Shown here piece after piece: positions 45,422 to 55,644 of a stretch of 64,000 bases of DNA. Every line of letters starts with the position of its first letter. Position 1 is the stretch's first letter. The notes under the pieces were generated by a model that was not told where the DNA came from, searched no databases, and saw only the letters and a program-made list of their open reading frames with translations. Source of the DNA: Zygnema cylindricum. Taxonomy: Eukaryota > Streptophyta > Zygnematophyceae > Zygnematales > Zygnemataceae. The stretch spans positions 126,001 to 190,000 of the forward strand of contig JBBHKE010000967.1 of assembly GCA_037447655.1 (NCBI GenBank), given 5' to 3'. The translations under genes were made by a program, and so were the position numbers.

Positions 45422-46478
45422 TTATGAACTTGAGTCAAGAAAGCCTTTTTCTTTCCTCCATCCCTTAAGGTTCCTTGACCATCTTTCAGTCGAAGATCTA
45501 CAAGTTTGACACAATCTGCCATATAGTGTCCGATTTGTTGCAGAAGTGACATAATCCCCCTGGAGATGTTCCTCTCCCCTGTCTATCAAATCTCCCACCT
45601 CCTTGTCCTCTTCCACCAAAGTTTCGATAGGGATCTTTCCCTCTCTCCTCATCACGCTTCCGCCAATCAGCTCTTGCAAACAATGCTTGAACACTTGGAC
45701 TCCCTCACCTAAGCTCAATGGTGCTTTCTTTCACTAAAATCAATCCCACTGTGTCATCCCAATTCCAATTGCTATCTCCCATGTCCTGCAATAGGTTAGT
45801 GATATTCTCATACTCTTCAGGTAGTTTCATCATTAATGTGTTCACTCTTTGTCTCTTGGACCATGAGTTACCTGCACTCTCTAACTCTCCAAATAATGCT
45901 CCTTAATCATTGCAATAATTATTCATACTTCCTCCTTTATAAGTATAAGCTGCAATCTTATTTTCGGCCAACAGTTGTTATTACAATGATCCACTCTTAT
46001 ATTTGTTAACTAGTGATATCCAAATCTGAGTTGAAGATTTGACATGCATAAGGGGAATGGCAATGCCCTTTGCTACACTTATAAGAATTAAGAGCTTAGA
46101 AACCTTGTCTTTGTAGTTCCACTTTTCATACTCTGATCTTTCGGTCTGAACCCTTGTCGCCGTTTTTGGTGGTGCTGCTGCCGGTATCGCCTTCGGCAAT
46201 GGTGTCATTTGAGTTGCAACTCCTCCCTTTTCTCCTTCCATGAAAATCTCCTCTCTTTCCTCATCTTCATCCTCGGTGATGGTGACAGCTGTTCTACATA
46301 CTGTAAAGGCGGAGGTGCCAGAAAAACGTGTCCCTCCAAACCCAGGTAGAGGTGGGCATCGAATTTGTCCAGACACTATGCCCCATAGATGCTTCTCAAA
46401 TAGTTCTCCCTCCATCATCATTTCCCAATAAAGAAAGTCTGATCCATCAAATATGGGCACCCTAGAGGGTGGGCCCAT
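45422..46478 (-). pseudogene. copia-3 gag
   Basis: Starts at ATG 46478 (MGPPSRVPIFDGSDFLYWEM), four bases inside the LTR boundary. The core continues to 45981 (KSSTQIWISLVNKYKSGSL). The C-terminal basic linker and a single CCHC knuckle are at 45490-45600, where a one-base deletion splits CHFCNKS from GHYMADC. Confidence 0.85.
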
Positions 46479-46482
46479 AACC

Positions 46483-47369
46483 TGAAATTATGTGGTCCCA
46501 TTGACCCACAGAATGAGCAGCCTATGTAAAGCCTCTAGGATAACATTTGCCCCTTCTACTTTCCCGCTGAATAAGCGCCGCCCAGGCACACAAATATTCT
46601 GACCAATCTCACCCTTGTGAGGACATGACTCCCTTGAGTCAAACGCAAAAAGATACACTAAATTTGCTCCCATGAGCAGTAAGTTATGGCTGGTCAAAGA
46701 TGACCTTTATAGTTACAAGCTCTCTTAGAGAGAGAGGTACCTAAGTATTACTAAGTCTCGGTCTGCCTACTCACGACTACCTAATACTAAACCCTAGTCC
46801 AATAGGAACACTATATAGTACAAGAATGTACAATGGGCGATGTACTTATTGTACGACCATTGTACAGCAAGGTCTACAAGGTGACACCTGTCAAATCGGA
46901 AGCCATGGTTCCTCCTCCCATCTTCTTCGGTATCAAATAATGTGGCGCCACGTGGCACCGCGTGATGATATCTCCGTATGCCGCCAAAAGCTCACTTCGC
47001 GTGGCGGCTATAATGCCGGCCGTCCGATCAAAATATATTTTACACGGTTCAGATTCGCGTACATGCAGGAATTGCTCCTTTTGGTTAGTCTGCTGTTAAT
47101 TAGCTGTTGCGTTAATGTTTATGTATTTATGAAACCCGTCACGTGTATCGTTTCGTAACGCCTTAATGGTAAGGCGTTAGGCTATAGAGAATCTAGAGGT
47201 CGCAAGTTCAAATCTAGACTTAGGCATCATTTTAGTAAAATACCCTTTACTTCAAAAACTGCCACTTTCTAAATATGGCGGCAGCCATGGCGCGCCTTTG
47301 ATCCTCACTCTCTTTCTTTAAACCAAAACTAAAATAGGGAAGTGAACTATTAATTACCTCTTTTCAACA
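46483..47369 (-). repeat. copia-3 5' LTR
   Basis: 887 bp, starts TGTTGAAAAGAGG at 47369 and ends TTTCA at 46483. It contains the second tRNA-like segment (47157-47226). Confidence 0.95.
47157..47226 (+). other. tRNA-like segment, antisense in copia-3 5' LTR
   Basis: Starts CGCCTTAATGGTAAGGCG and ends TTAGGCA, with B-box AGTTCAAATCT. Same position and strand as in the 3' LTR, more decayed in the A-box. Confidence 0.5.
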
Positions 47370-47374
47370 TTTTA

Positions 47375-47745
47375 TATCTTTTAAATTCTTTTTTAAATTG
47401 TTTAGCGGAAATCAATCCTTCCACCCCCAACTTGGTTATGTTATTTATATGATTCTTATGCAACTTTTTTTAAGGTAATGCTTGCAAAACCTTCCAACCG
47501 TTTTCAGACTTCACTCTAAAGGTGTTAGTTTCCCAATTAATTTGAGGGTTATGTTAGTTAACCAAGGCTTTTCGAGTATTAGCCCCTCACTACCCAAATT
47601 CATTATTTCACACACAACTTTAATTTTATGACATTTGATATCAACTTCAATTGTGTCAGTTTGTAAATCTAATGTGGACTTATGACCATTTGCCACCTAA
47701 ACATGTAAAGGTTTTTCCCTTATGATTGTAAGATTTTTTTATTTC
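47375..47745 (-). pseudogene. Gypsy protease region, displaced by copia-3
   Basis: A 61-codon frame (47511-47696) reads VANGHKSTLDLQ-type N-terminus, KVVCEIMNLGSEGLILEKPW and LTNITLKL. It resembles the region after the catalytic Asp of Ty3/gypsy aspartic proteases (.. LGMPWL ..). It is the upstream continuation of the pol that stops at 41208. It ends where the copia-5 LTR sequence begins. Confidence 0.7.
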
Positions 47746-47749
47746 GTCA

Positions 47750-49022
47750 AGTGTACGGTTTTTTTCCTCAAGTGTACGGTTCAATGTCTGTAAACATCAG
47801 AATAACATTAGTTTGTAGTTTAGTGTGATAAAAAATAGTATTCCATTAATCAGTTTTTTAAAAAATAGTAATTAGGGTTTTTAGGTACAGTGACGTACGG
47901 GTAGGATGCTTTGTCGTAAGTCAGGATAATAACCGTATTAATGGTTACCCGAATTAGTGTAGATCAGTAGATACACATTGTGAGTATATAACTTAGGACT
48001 TAGCCAATTTTGTTATTATCTAGTTTTGGGAATATGATTTTCTAAGGAAAGTTTTTGGGAAACTTCCAGACATCATATCTTATGGTTTACCGAGTCATTT
48101 GGGCTGCAATATTGGGAATTGTCATTTTACTGTATTGTGTATCACTGTGGCAAATTTGAAGCATAGTGGCTTTTTGAGTCATATTTTGTGTCAGTTCTAA
48201 ATTTGCTATGGAGTAGGTACTTTGATAGTTTCTGATTTTTTTCATGTCTACTTCCACTACTACTGTTGGTTCTCCGCCTGCAACGGTGGTTGTAGAACAA
48301 CACGTTATGGGCCTTTCGTCAAGAATTCTTATTTTCAATGGCCAAAAGTATGCGTACTCGGCGGCGATGGTTGAATCGTCGTTTGAAATTGTTGACTTAT
48401 TGGGGGTCTTGGATGGCTCCCTTGATGAAACAGATCCAACTTGGGCGAAGAATAATTCAATGGCAAGGAACAATCTAATTCTTTGTATTTTAGAAAATTT
48501 GGTAATGTCTCGACTGAAAATGAAGAAGGCGAAAGAGATTTGGACATCACTCAAATCCGCTTTTGAGAAAGCGAATGTTTAGGAGGAGCTCTTGGTGGCT
48601 GGAAAAATTTGGGGATACAAATACACGGGGGGAACTATGGTTGAGTATTGTGACAATTATCGCGAGCTCATTGATGCTCACTCTTGTGCTTGGGGGTCAT
48701 TTCCTGAGTTTCAACAGGCAACTTTGCTTATTAGAGGTCTCACTAGTAGCATGAAGGGTGTGTCTGTTCAATTAAAGAGCCATGATTAAACTAGCTGGTC
48801 ATTTCAGTTAGAGTATAATCTTATATTGGAGGAAGAAACAAATACTAAAATCCTTGAGGGAGAAGAAAAGGTTGAAGCATTTGCAACAGACTTTGACAAA
48901 CGAAATTAGTTTAATCAAATTAGGAATCAGTTTAACCAGAATGAGAATCAATTCAATCAGAGGCAGAATAGGCCATCTACTACTACTTGTTTCTATTGTT
49001 ATGAGAAGGGTCATGGATACAG
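47750..49022 (+). mobile_element. copia-5: 5' fragment (partial LTR plus gag) of the copia-6 family
   Basis: About 490 bp of LTR/leader, then gag from ATG 48244 (MSTSTTTVGSPPATVVVEQH) to the zinc knuckle (CFYCYEKGHGY), where it breaks off at 49022 into copia-4 LTR sequence. The whole fragment is a close inverted copy of 59037-60295 in copia-6. It shares three in-frame stops with it: after FEKANV, after KSHD, and after DKRN. The outer LTR part and all of pol are missing. Confidence 0.85.
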
Positions 49023-49571
49023 TAGCGCAGTTTAAAATAGTTTTTCACTATTCATTTAGTGACAATTGTAGCTCTAGGATTAGTGTAGGACTCAGTAGAT
49101 TAAGTATAACTTGTAGGACTTAGATTATTTTTACTATCACAGTTAAGTTTATCAAAGTCATGGCAGACTGTTTTTCTGCAACTTTGACCTGATGGTGTGA
49201 TCACCCTGATTGATTTTTTTGTATGAAACTTTGCAGAGATATTTTTTGACCTACAAAATCTATGTGTGTAAAGTTTCATTTTGTTTTGTCAATTCTGTAG
49301 ATTTCTGTGGGAAGTCTACTTGGTTAGTTTGAGAAGTTGTCGGCTGTTTTTAGGAAACTCTAGAGCTTATATCTTCTAGATTCCTTGGTGGATTTGGCTG
49401 TAACTTTGGGATCTTACAATGTCTATAGTATACTACATATTGCTGCAGTTTGAGGTGATTTTGTTTACTGTGGAGTAATCTGTGCTGTCTGAAACACAGC
49501 TGTTTTGAGGTAGTCTGTGGGTGTCTTCCGTGAGTAATCCATGGCTGAAATAGGCTATGGACAACAGGTTA

Positions 49572-50330
49572 TGGGCCCACGCCCATGGCTACCCATATTT
49601 GATGGATCTAACTATCACTACTGGAAGTGTGTGCTCGAGAGCTACTTCGAGGTGATGGAGCTAATGGATGTGGTGGATGGGACTTTGGCCGAAACATCAA
49701 GTGGATGAGAGAAGAAGAACCGTGAGTGTCTAAGGGTTATCAAGAACTCCTTGACAAAGAAACTGGTAATGACATACCTTAAGTTGAAAAATGCAAGTGA
49801 ACTATGGAAATGTCTAGAATGTAGGTATTCAGAAACTTCCTTGTATCACAGGTTTAGTAGCGCCACTAAACTTTTTGGATATAAGTATGTAGGCGGAAGC
49901 ATGGTGGAGTATTGTACTAGTATAGAAAGATTATTTGCAAAAAATTATTTGGCAGGAGGAAGCTTTATAGATGCAAAACAAGTTGACTTATTATTGAGAG
50001 GCTTACCTAGTGACTATAGAAATGCATCAAATAGACTCGCTCAAATTGATAAAAATGATTGGAAATTAAGCCAAGCAATCCAAATTGTGTTAGATGAAGA
50101 AGATAGTAAAAAGGTCTTTGAAAGGAATATGGAGGTCTCTAAGTCACAATTTCGGAAAATTAGAGGCAACAGTATGTCTGGAAATAAACCTAAAAACTTT
50201 TTTTTTGTAATGATTTAGGACATACCTTCAGGGTATATCCATCATATAAAAGTGCATGTGTTACAGGAAAATCCAGAGATGGATGGGACAACAACCAAGT
50301 TCGACCCTCAACAAGGAGGGAAACAAGTGC
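49572..50330 (+). pseudogene. copia-4 gag
   Basis: Begins at ATG 49571-49573 in the context CAGGTTATGGGCCCA, as in copia-3, and reads MGPRPWLPIFDGSNYHYWKC and LESYFEVMELMDVVDGTLAE. After a stop at 49706 it continues LKLKNASELWKCLECRYSET, LFGYKYVGGSMVEYC, VDLLLRGLPSDYRNASNRLA. The frame stops at 50216-50218. A single degenerate zinc-knuckle-like GHTFRVYPSYKSAC follows. Confidence 0.8.
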
Positions 50331-50334
50331 GTTT

Positions 50335-51432
50335 ATGAGTGAGGGACAAGACTTGACCGATGACAAAAAACTTACACCTTCCGTCGACAAATTCGTTTAC
50401 TTACCAACTGTCTATGTTTTTCGGCATATGGTGAAAGAGGAAGAAAAGGGAAAATTTGTTGCCACAAAAAATGGAGTGGAGGAAGAGGTAACAGAAAAGG
50501 ATTTGTCTACGGTCAATGTTTTCGATGGCAGATTCGTAAGTAACAGAAAATTACGAAAAGAAAGGGTTACCGAAATAGGAGTTGAAAGGAGTGAAGGGCA
50601 CCCGAAAGTGGAAATGGAAGGAACTGAAAATAGCGTGGTTATCGAAGATAGTGTGGAGAAAGAAGAGAGTGGAAAAGATTCGGTTTTTGTGGCTCTTTCG
50701 AGTGATAGATTGGTGTGTATAAATGACATACAAGGGGAAAAAATTATTGAAGAAAGGAAAGTTAGAAAAATAAACTTCAAATTGGTAGCAAAATATTCTT
50801 TAGATATGGGAAAAACGGAACTGAAAACAAAACTTAGAGAAGGGCAAAGAAAAGATGAAAAAAAAATTAGTGTAAAGGAGGAAGATGATGAGAGAGAAAA
50901 TGGTAAATTCACACGAGATGAGGAATTACCATCGGAGGTGGAAAATAATGTGGGTTTAAAAACTAATGAATTCAGAGAAGGATCGGTTGATATTGTTAAG
51001 AAAATGAGGCTAGGAAAGGAAGTTTATGAGAGCAGGAAAAGTCATAAAATTAGAGGAATATGGAAAATAAGAAATAATATTAGAAAGAGGAAAGAGCATC
51101 AAAATGAAAAGAGGATCAAAATGAATACACTTAAGGGGAGTGGCAAATATGCAAAAAAAGACAAAAAATTAGTGAGGAAATCCACACGTTATAGCGGTAA
51201 TGGGAAGACACACCATGGAAGATATTTAAATCATATGATGATAGTAGAATGTAGTAAGAAAACAAAAAGAAGAAACAGATTAACGAAGACCAGCTGGAGA
51301 AGAAACCAACTCCAAAGGCGACTACACAAAGGACCGGAAAATCCATTTTTTGAAGTGGAAAAACTGACACCTTCAATGGAACAATCATTGTTTGAACAAG
51401 AGATATATTGGAGTGGTTGGTATGGTGACTAA
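50335..51432 (+). CDS. Unrecognised Lys/Glu-rich ORF carried by copia-4
   Basis: An uninterrupted 365-codon ORF starting MSEGQDLTDDKKLTPSVDKF and ending EIYWSGWYGD. It is dominated by K, E, R and V. An acidic-basic first two thirds (EEEVTEKDLSTVNV, VERSEGHPKVEMEG, REGQRKDEKKISVKEEDDER) is followed by a very basic C-terminal third (KIRNNIRKRKEHQNEKRIK, KKTKRRNRLTKTSWRRNQLQ) and an aromatic tail. I see no zinc finger, nuclease, RT or integrase motif and no transmembrane segment. It occupies the place of pol, directly after gag and about 230 bp before the polypurine tract. Possible identities are a captured host segment, a gag C-terminal extension with nucleic-acid-binding character, or a family-specific extra ORF. 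A start at 50335 is the first Met; the frame may be entered from gag by frameshift. The length without stops in an otherwise decayed block argues for relative youth or selection. Confidence 0.55.
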   Translation: MSEGQDLTDDKKLTPSVDKFVYLPTVYVFRHMVKEEEKGKFVATKNGVEEEVTEKDLSTVNVFDGRFVSNRKLRKERVTEIGVERSEGHPKVEMEGTENSVVIEDSVEKEESGKDSVFVALSSDRLVCINDIQGEKIIEERKVRKINFKLVAKYSLDMGKTELKTKLREGQRKDEKKISVKEEDDERENGKFTRDEELPSEVENNVGLKTNEFREGSVDIVKKMRLGKEVYESRKSHKIRGIWKIRNNIRKRKEHQNEKRIKMNTLKGSGKYAKKDKKLVRKSTRYSGNGKTHHGRYLNHMMIVECSKKTKRRNRLTKTSWRRNQLQRRLHKGPENPFFEVEKLTPSMEQSLFEQEIYWSGWYGD

Positions 51433-51660
51433 AAGTCGGACAAAATTTTACAGTTACCAGTATATGATTTGCTTAAAACTAAAACATCTAAAATTTAGGA
51501 GGAATTTTGTCTTGTAAAGCTGTGGATGTTTAGTAGTGGAGGTTGAGAAAGGAAATTTTTGAACTGTGAGTGTTTAAAGTTCTTGCATTTGTTTGTGCCT
51601 CAATTAGAGTAGAAAGATCTGTAGGCAGAGTGAAGTACTGAGTCTAAACCTTTAGGGGAG

Positions 51661-53468
51661 TGTTGAGTTTGAAAGCTTTAGTCCTCAGTAGATGAGGCCG
51701 TGAGGGGAGTTTTAGGACATAGAATATTTATTATTATAAGTCCTTGTAATACTTACCTTTAATAGTGTGAAAGTTACTCAGGTACAAAAGAGTGTAATGT
51801 ACTTCCTTGGGACAAGCAGCGCGCATCAAATTTATCCGTACGAGAATGATCTAGTACGGAATCCGAAACAATGACACACAACAAACTATAAAATACAGGA
51901 ATGAACGGCAGATACAAATCAAGTCGACGGACGTGATTCAAAGTGGGACCATATTGGGACGAGGTTGCTGGACGCATGTCGTCCATTAGGAAGATATATG
52001 TTACATCTTACGGTGATCCTTATATTCCGAAAGACTCTTGCACGGGCGCTAATGTAATCGTTGGATTCCACGTACATCGACGACGGAGAAAATCTGACGA
52101 AACCACAGTTGACTAAGCAAGTCGCGTAAAGGTACAGTTACACTTCACATGCGACAATTTTTTTGGATGCACGAAACTATATTTTCAGGGGAGTGTTGTT
52201 TTGAAAAGATAATTTCATGCGCGACATTTTGTGCGCACGCTACGTTTCATGCGGATATGACGCGAGTTTTTTTTAATGCGTAAGTACTAACTTAATTTAA
52301 CGTGGAGGTTCGATTGTATTTGTGGATTGGGGGAGTAGTTGTACGGAAAATATTAAAGTGACGTACAAACATTCAAAATGGACGACAGATCGCGAAGCGA
52401 TATGACGTGAAACATTACAAAATATTTAATATGTAACCTAATAAGACAAATAAATTTTATGAAAAAGTAGGTCATCCGTACGCCAAATCATATTTTGCAA
52501 ATGGGCAATAAATCACTTACCGACATTTATGGTAAAGGACGAATTCTTGGTACGGACACGATTGAAGTGGCACGTTTTCACTTCGACAAAATGGTTCATG
52601 GTACATTTGAAGTGAGGACGGCGTCCGCCGATATATTTGGAGGTTCACACTATTTTAAGGACGCGATTCACGCGGGGACCATAAATGACTTAAGCACGAC
52701 GTGTAGTTTACTTTATCACCGACACATACTCAAGAGTTTTCGAACTGTACGACCACGGTTAGCTGGACTTATATGACCGATGCTGACTAAGCATCGGTAA
52801 CACTTTTTGTACGGACATATATTTGTAAATACTTGAGAAACATATGTTTGTAGTTTAGCGCATTTTAAAATAGTTTTTCACTATTCAATTAGTGATAAGT
52901 GTAGCTCTAGGATTAGTGTAGGACTCAGTAGATTAAGTATAACTTGTATGACTTAGATTATTTTTACTATCACAGTTACGTTTATCAAAGCCATTGCAGA
53001 CTGCTTTTCTGCATCTTTGACCTGATGGTGTGATCACCCTGATTGATGTTTTTGTGTGAAACTTTGCAGAGATATTTGTTGACCTACAAAGTATATATGT
53101 GTATAGTTTCATTTTGTTTTGTCAATTCTGTAGATTTCCGTGGGAAGTCTACTTGGTTAGTTTGAGAAGCTGTCAGCTGTTTTTGGGAAACTCTGGAGCT
53201 TATATCTTCTAGATTCCTTGGTGGATTTGGCTGTAACTTTGTCAGCTGTTTTTGGGAAACTCTGGAGCTTATATCTTCTAGATCCCTTGGTGGATTTGGT
53301 TGTAAGTTTGGGAGCTTATAGTGTCTATGGTATACTGCATATTGCTGCAGTTTGAGATGATTTTGTTTAATGTGGAGTAATCTGTGCTGTCTGAAACACA
53401 GCTGCTTTGGGGTAGTCTATGGGTGTCTTCCGTGAGTAATCCATGGCTGAAATAGGCTATGGATAATA
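51661..53468 (+). repeat. copia-4 3' LTR (unusually long)
   Basis: From TGTTGAGTTTG to GGCTATGGATAATAG, about 1.8 kb. A second polypurine-plus-TGTTG signature (TTCAGGGGAGTGTTGTTTTG) occurs inside at 52184-52203, so the region may be two LTR pieces joined. It contains a hairpin at 52776-52798 (ACCGATGC TGACTAA GCATCGGT) and a 70-bp direct duplication at about 53170-53300. Parts align with the copia-6 5' LTR (TGTAATACTTACCT; GCTGACTAAGCAT). Confidence 0.7.
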
Positions 53469-53469
53469 G

Positions 53470-55240
53470 TTGCCACTTTGGAGTCTGCGAATGACATTTG
53501 CCACGGTGACCTTTTGGGGAGCTCCCTTTTTGCATTAGCATATCTTCAAGCTTTATGCGACTCTGCTACGACTTCCTTTGTTGTTTATTCCCTCTTATTG
53601 CGAATGATACTCAAATTGTGGGCCCTCGTGACCAAGTTTTATTTCGATTTTCCCAATTTGTGGAGCATCTTAGGCGGATTGGTTTTTCAGTTATGCCGTC
53701 TAAATGTGTGGCTTGGTGCCTGCAAGGCCTTGTTTTTATGGGTTTTCGGATTGCATCTCCGACAGATGGTATTAAAGCTTTAGACTATCCTATCGGCGGC
53801 CCATCTTATGTGAACCAAGTTGTCACTGATACTTTGTTGGAGGACCTCTCGCACACTGATGATATACCTAAGCTCTTTGACTTCAGGTGGCATTTCAAAT
53901 CCTCACTCGCTCTTTTGCTCAACGTTCTCTCTATCTCGCTCGGACATTACCACCAACGACTCCATTTTTGTCCACTCTAAAGCAGTTCGACGATCTATTT
54001 TTTCGTGTTCTCCATCATCTCGTTAGGCATCGGATTTTTGATCGGCCAAAGGGCTCATTTGCTCGTCGTCACGTTAGCCTTCCAATTTCCAACGTCGGTT
54101 TAGGTTTGATTCCAGTGGCTCTAGTTCCTCTTGCGGCTTAGTTGGGTAGTTCGGCTTTGGTGGCGCCCGCATCACTTCGCGTTTTATAGTAAATGATGTT
54201 CCCATCCTAGCCCAAGTCGTCCCTAAAGTAGGGGACAATTTTTTTCCTTTTCATCAGGCACCTCTCTTCGCTCGTGCACTCTTTTCGCCTGATGCCCGAA
54301 ACCAAGCGCCACCCTTTCCGTCTCTTATTTGGACAATAACTTCCATTTGCAACAATGCATATCCGAGCATTCGGCAGCCGCTGAATTCCATGATCTATTA
54401 AACGCGCTACCTTCAGCTCAATCGCGTGCTCGTTTACGCTCCTGTTCTAAGCCGGGGCTGGTGCATGGTTACAAGCAACACCCATTTTTTCGACACTTCG
54501 TCTGACGTCTAACTAGTTTATCTTTGCAATCCGCCTTCGTTTGGGTTTGCCTCAACCTTCGTTTCTTAGGCGCCCCAACTGTGTTTGCAACCAGCCTATT
54601 GACTCTGACGGCATCCATTTACTTCGTTGCTCGCGGAGGGGTTAACGTATAGTCGCGCATGATTTGGTTCGTGATACGATTGTTGCGATTGGCGTCAAAG
54701 CAGGCTACATTGTGAAGCGGGAAGTTTCTCATATCTTGCCTCCTCGTTCCTAATATAGTGGTCTCTGAAGTCCTCAGGTTGACTTGATTTTTCCTCTACG
54801 GGACTGGGCGGACCTTGGGTGATGTGGTCCATACTGATTCGACTGGGACCCATGTTTCTTCTCGCGCAGCATTGCATACAGGCGTGGCGGCTCGAGACGT
54901 AGTGGCTTCTAAAGAAAGAGATTGCGCTCACCGAGACCTAACGGACCAGTTTGTCCCATTTGCAACAGAGGTTTTTGGTTCTTTTGACAAGTCCTTCGAT
55001 GACTTTCTTCAAAACTGTGCAAAGAGGGCTACCTTTTGAATCCAGGGGTCTAAAGAGTCCTCCCCCAACCCTTCTTGTTGTATTTTTCTGTCAGCGTGTA
55101 TCTATTGCCCTTCAACGAGGGCAAGCTGCGGCTCTTCGACTGTGGTGGATGATAGGCGGGGCCTTGCGGCTCTTCTACGTCGAACCACTGTGGTGGATGA
55201 TAGGCGGGGCCTCCTAGACCTTCCTCCATGTGATCTTGTC
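53470..55240 (+). pseudogene. Non-LTR reverse transcriptase relic with C-terminal nuclease-like region
   Basis: Frameshifted coding sequence. RT-like pieces are GSSLFALAYLQALCDSATTS, FPLIANDTQIVGPRDQVLFR and FVEHLRRIGFSVMPSKCVAW (53520-53720), where NDT replaces the expected DD-type box. After a spacer come CVCNQPIDSDGIHLLRC (about 54583-54635, a Cys/His zinc-binding pattern) and HDLVRDTIVAIGVKAGYIVK (54660-54720). The last piece is a tail readable as TGVAARDVVASKERDCAHRD and FVPFATEVFGSFDKSFDDFL (54870-55015). This arrangement resembles plant/algal non-LTR elements with a C-terminal restriction-like endonuclease. Numerous stops show it is dead. A 45-bp direct repeat (GTGGTGGATGATAGGCGGGG) lies at 55141-55208. 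Confidence 0.65.
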
Positions 55241-55590
55241 CACATCCATGATCTTCAGGGTGTGGAATTTTGTTTATGAGGGTCATGGGGCATCATATAG
55301 AGTGGGTTTTTCTTTTTTGTCTAGTCATCTTTAGTTTTCTGTTAGGGTGCGTCTCTGTGTGCTTAAGTAAGGGTTTTTTTCTGTCGTTTTCCTGTAAAAC
55401 TTAGAGCCGTACCGCGTAAGTTTCAACAATACAATAAAATAGAAAAAATGAGAAGTACATTTTGCGTCATCATCGATTTTAAAATGTACTACATCTTGTC
55501 GTCTTGTGTTCTTCGACCCACTTCGAAGACAAAAAAACGTCATCTTCAACCTTATCTTTAAAATACAGGGCCGATGTGTTTTAAAAATAG
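55241..55590. other. No gene seen
   Basis: AT-rich spacer between the RT relic and the 3' end of copia-6. It may include diverged copia-6 LTR sequence that I cannot align. Confidence 0.4.
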
Positions 55591-55644
55591 GTACTGAAAT
55601 AAAGATTTATAAATTATAATACTCCCCTAAATCTTTAGACTCAG

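Larger units (their letters stand above)
41214..47369 (-). mobile_element. copia-3: full-length Ty1/copia element inserted in the gypsy pol
   Basis: Bounded by a perfect 5-bp target duplication TTTTA (41209-41213, 47370-47374). LTRs of 892 bp (41214-42105) and 887 bp (46483-47369) both start TGTTGAAAAGAGG and end CACATAATTTCA. A polypurine tract AATTAAGGGGAG precedes the 3' LTR. The internal order is gag, protease, integrase, RT, RNase H. The gag start codon lies 4 bases inside the 5' LTR boundary, so no room is left for a separate tRNA primer-binding site upstream of the ORF. The coding frames are disrupted at several points. Confidence 0.95.
49023..53468 (+). mobile_element. copia-4: non-autonomous copia-type element with an extra ORF and no pol
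   Basis: The 5' LTR is represented only by its last 549 bp (49023-49571), matching 52860-53468. Gag follows, then a 365-codon unrecognised ORF, a polypurine tract (AACCTTTAGGGGAG) at 51660, and a 3' LTR from 51661 (TGTTGAGTTTG) to about 53468. There is no protease, integrase, RT or RNase H sequence in 50219-51660. The element therefore depends on another copia for movement, or did so. The 5' LTR truncation coincides with the copia-5 junction. Confidence 0.8.

Noticed and set aside
50412-50912. 166-codon Ser/Phe-rich ORF antisense to the copia-4 extra ORF
   Set aside because: Shadow frame of the K/E-rich ORF (GAA/AAG codons read as TTC/CTT).
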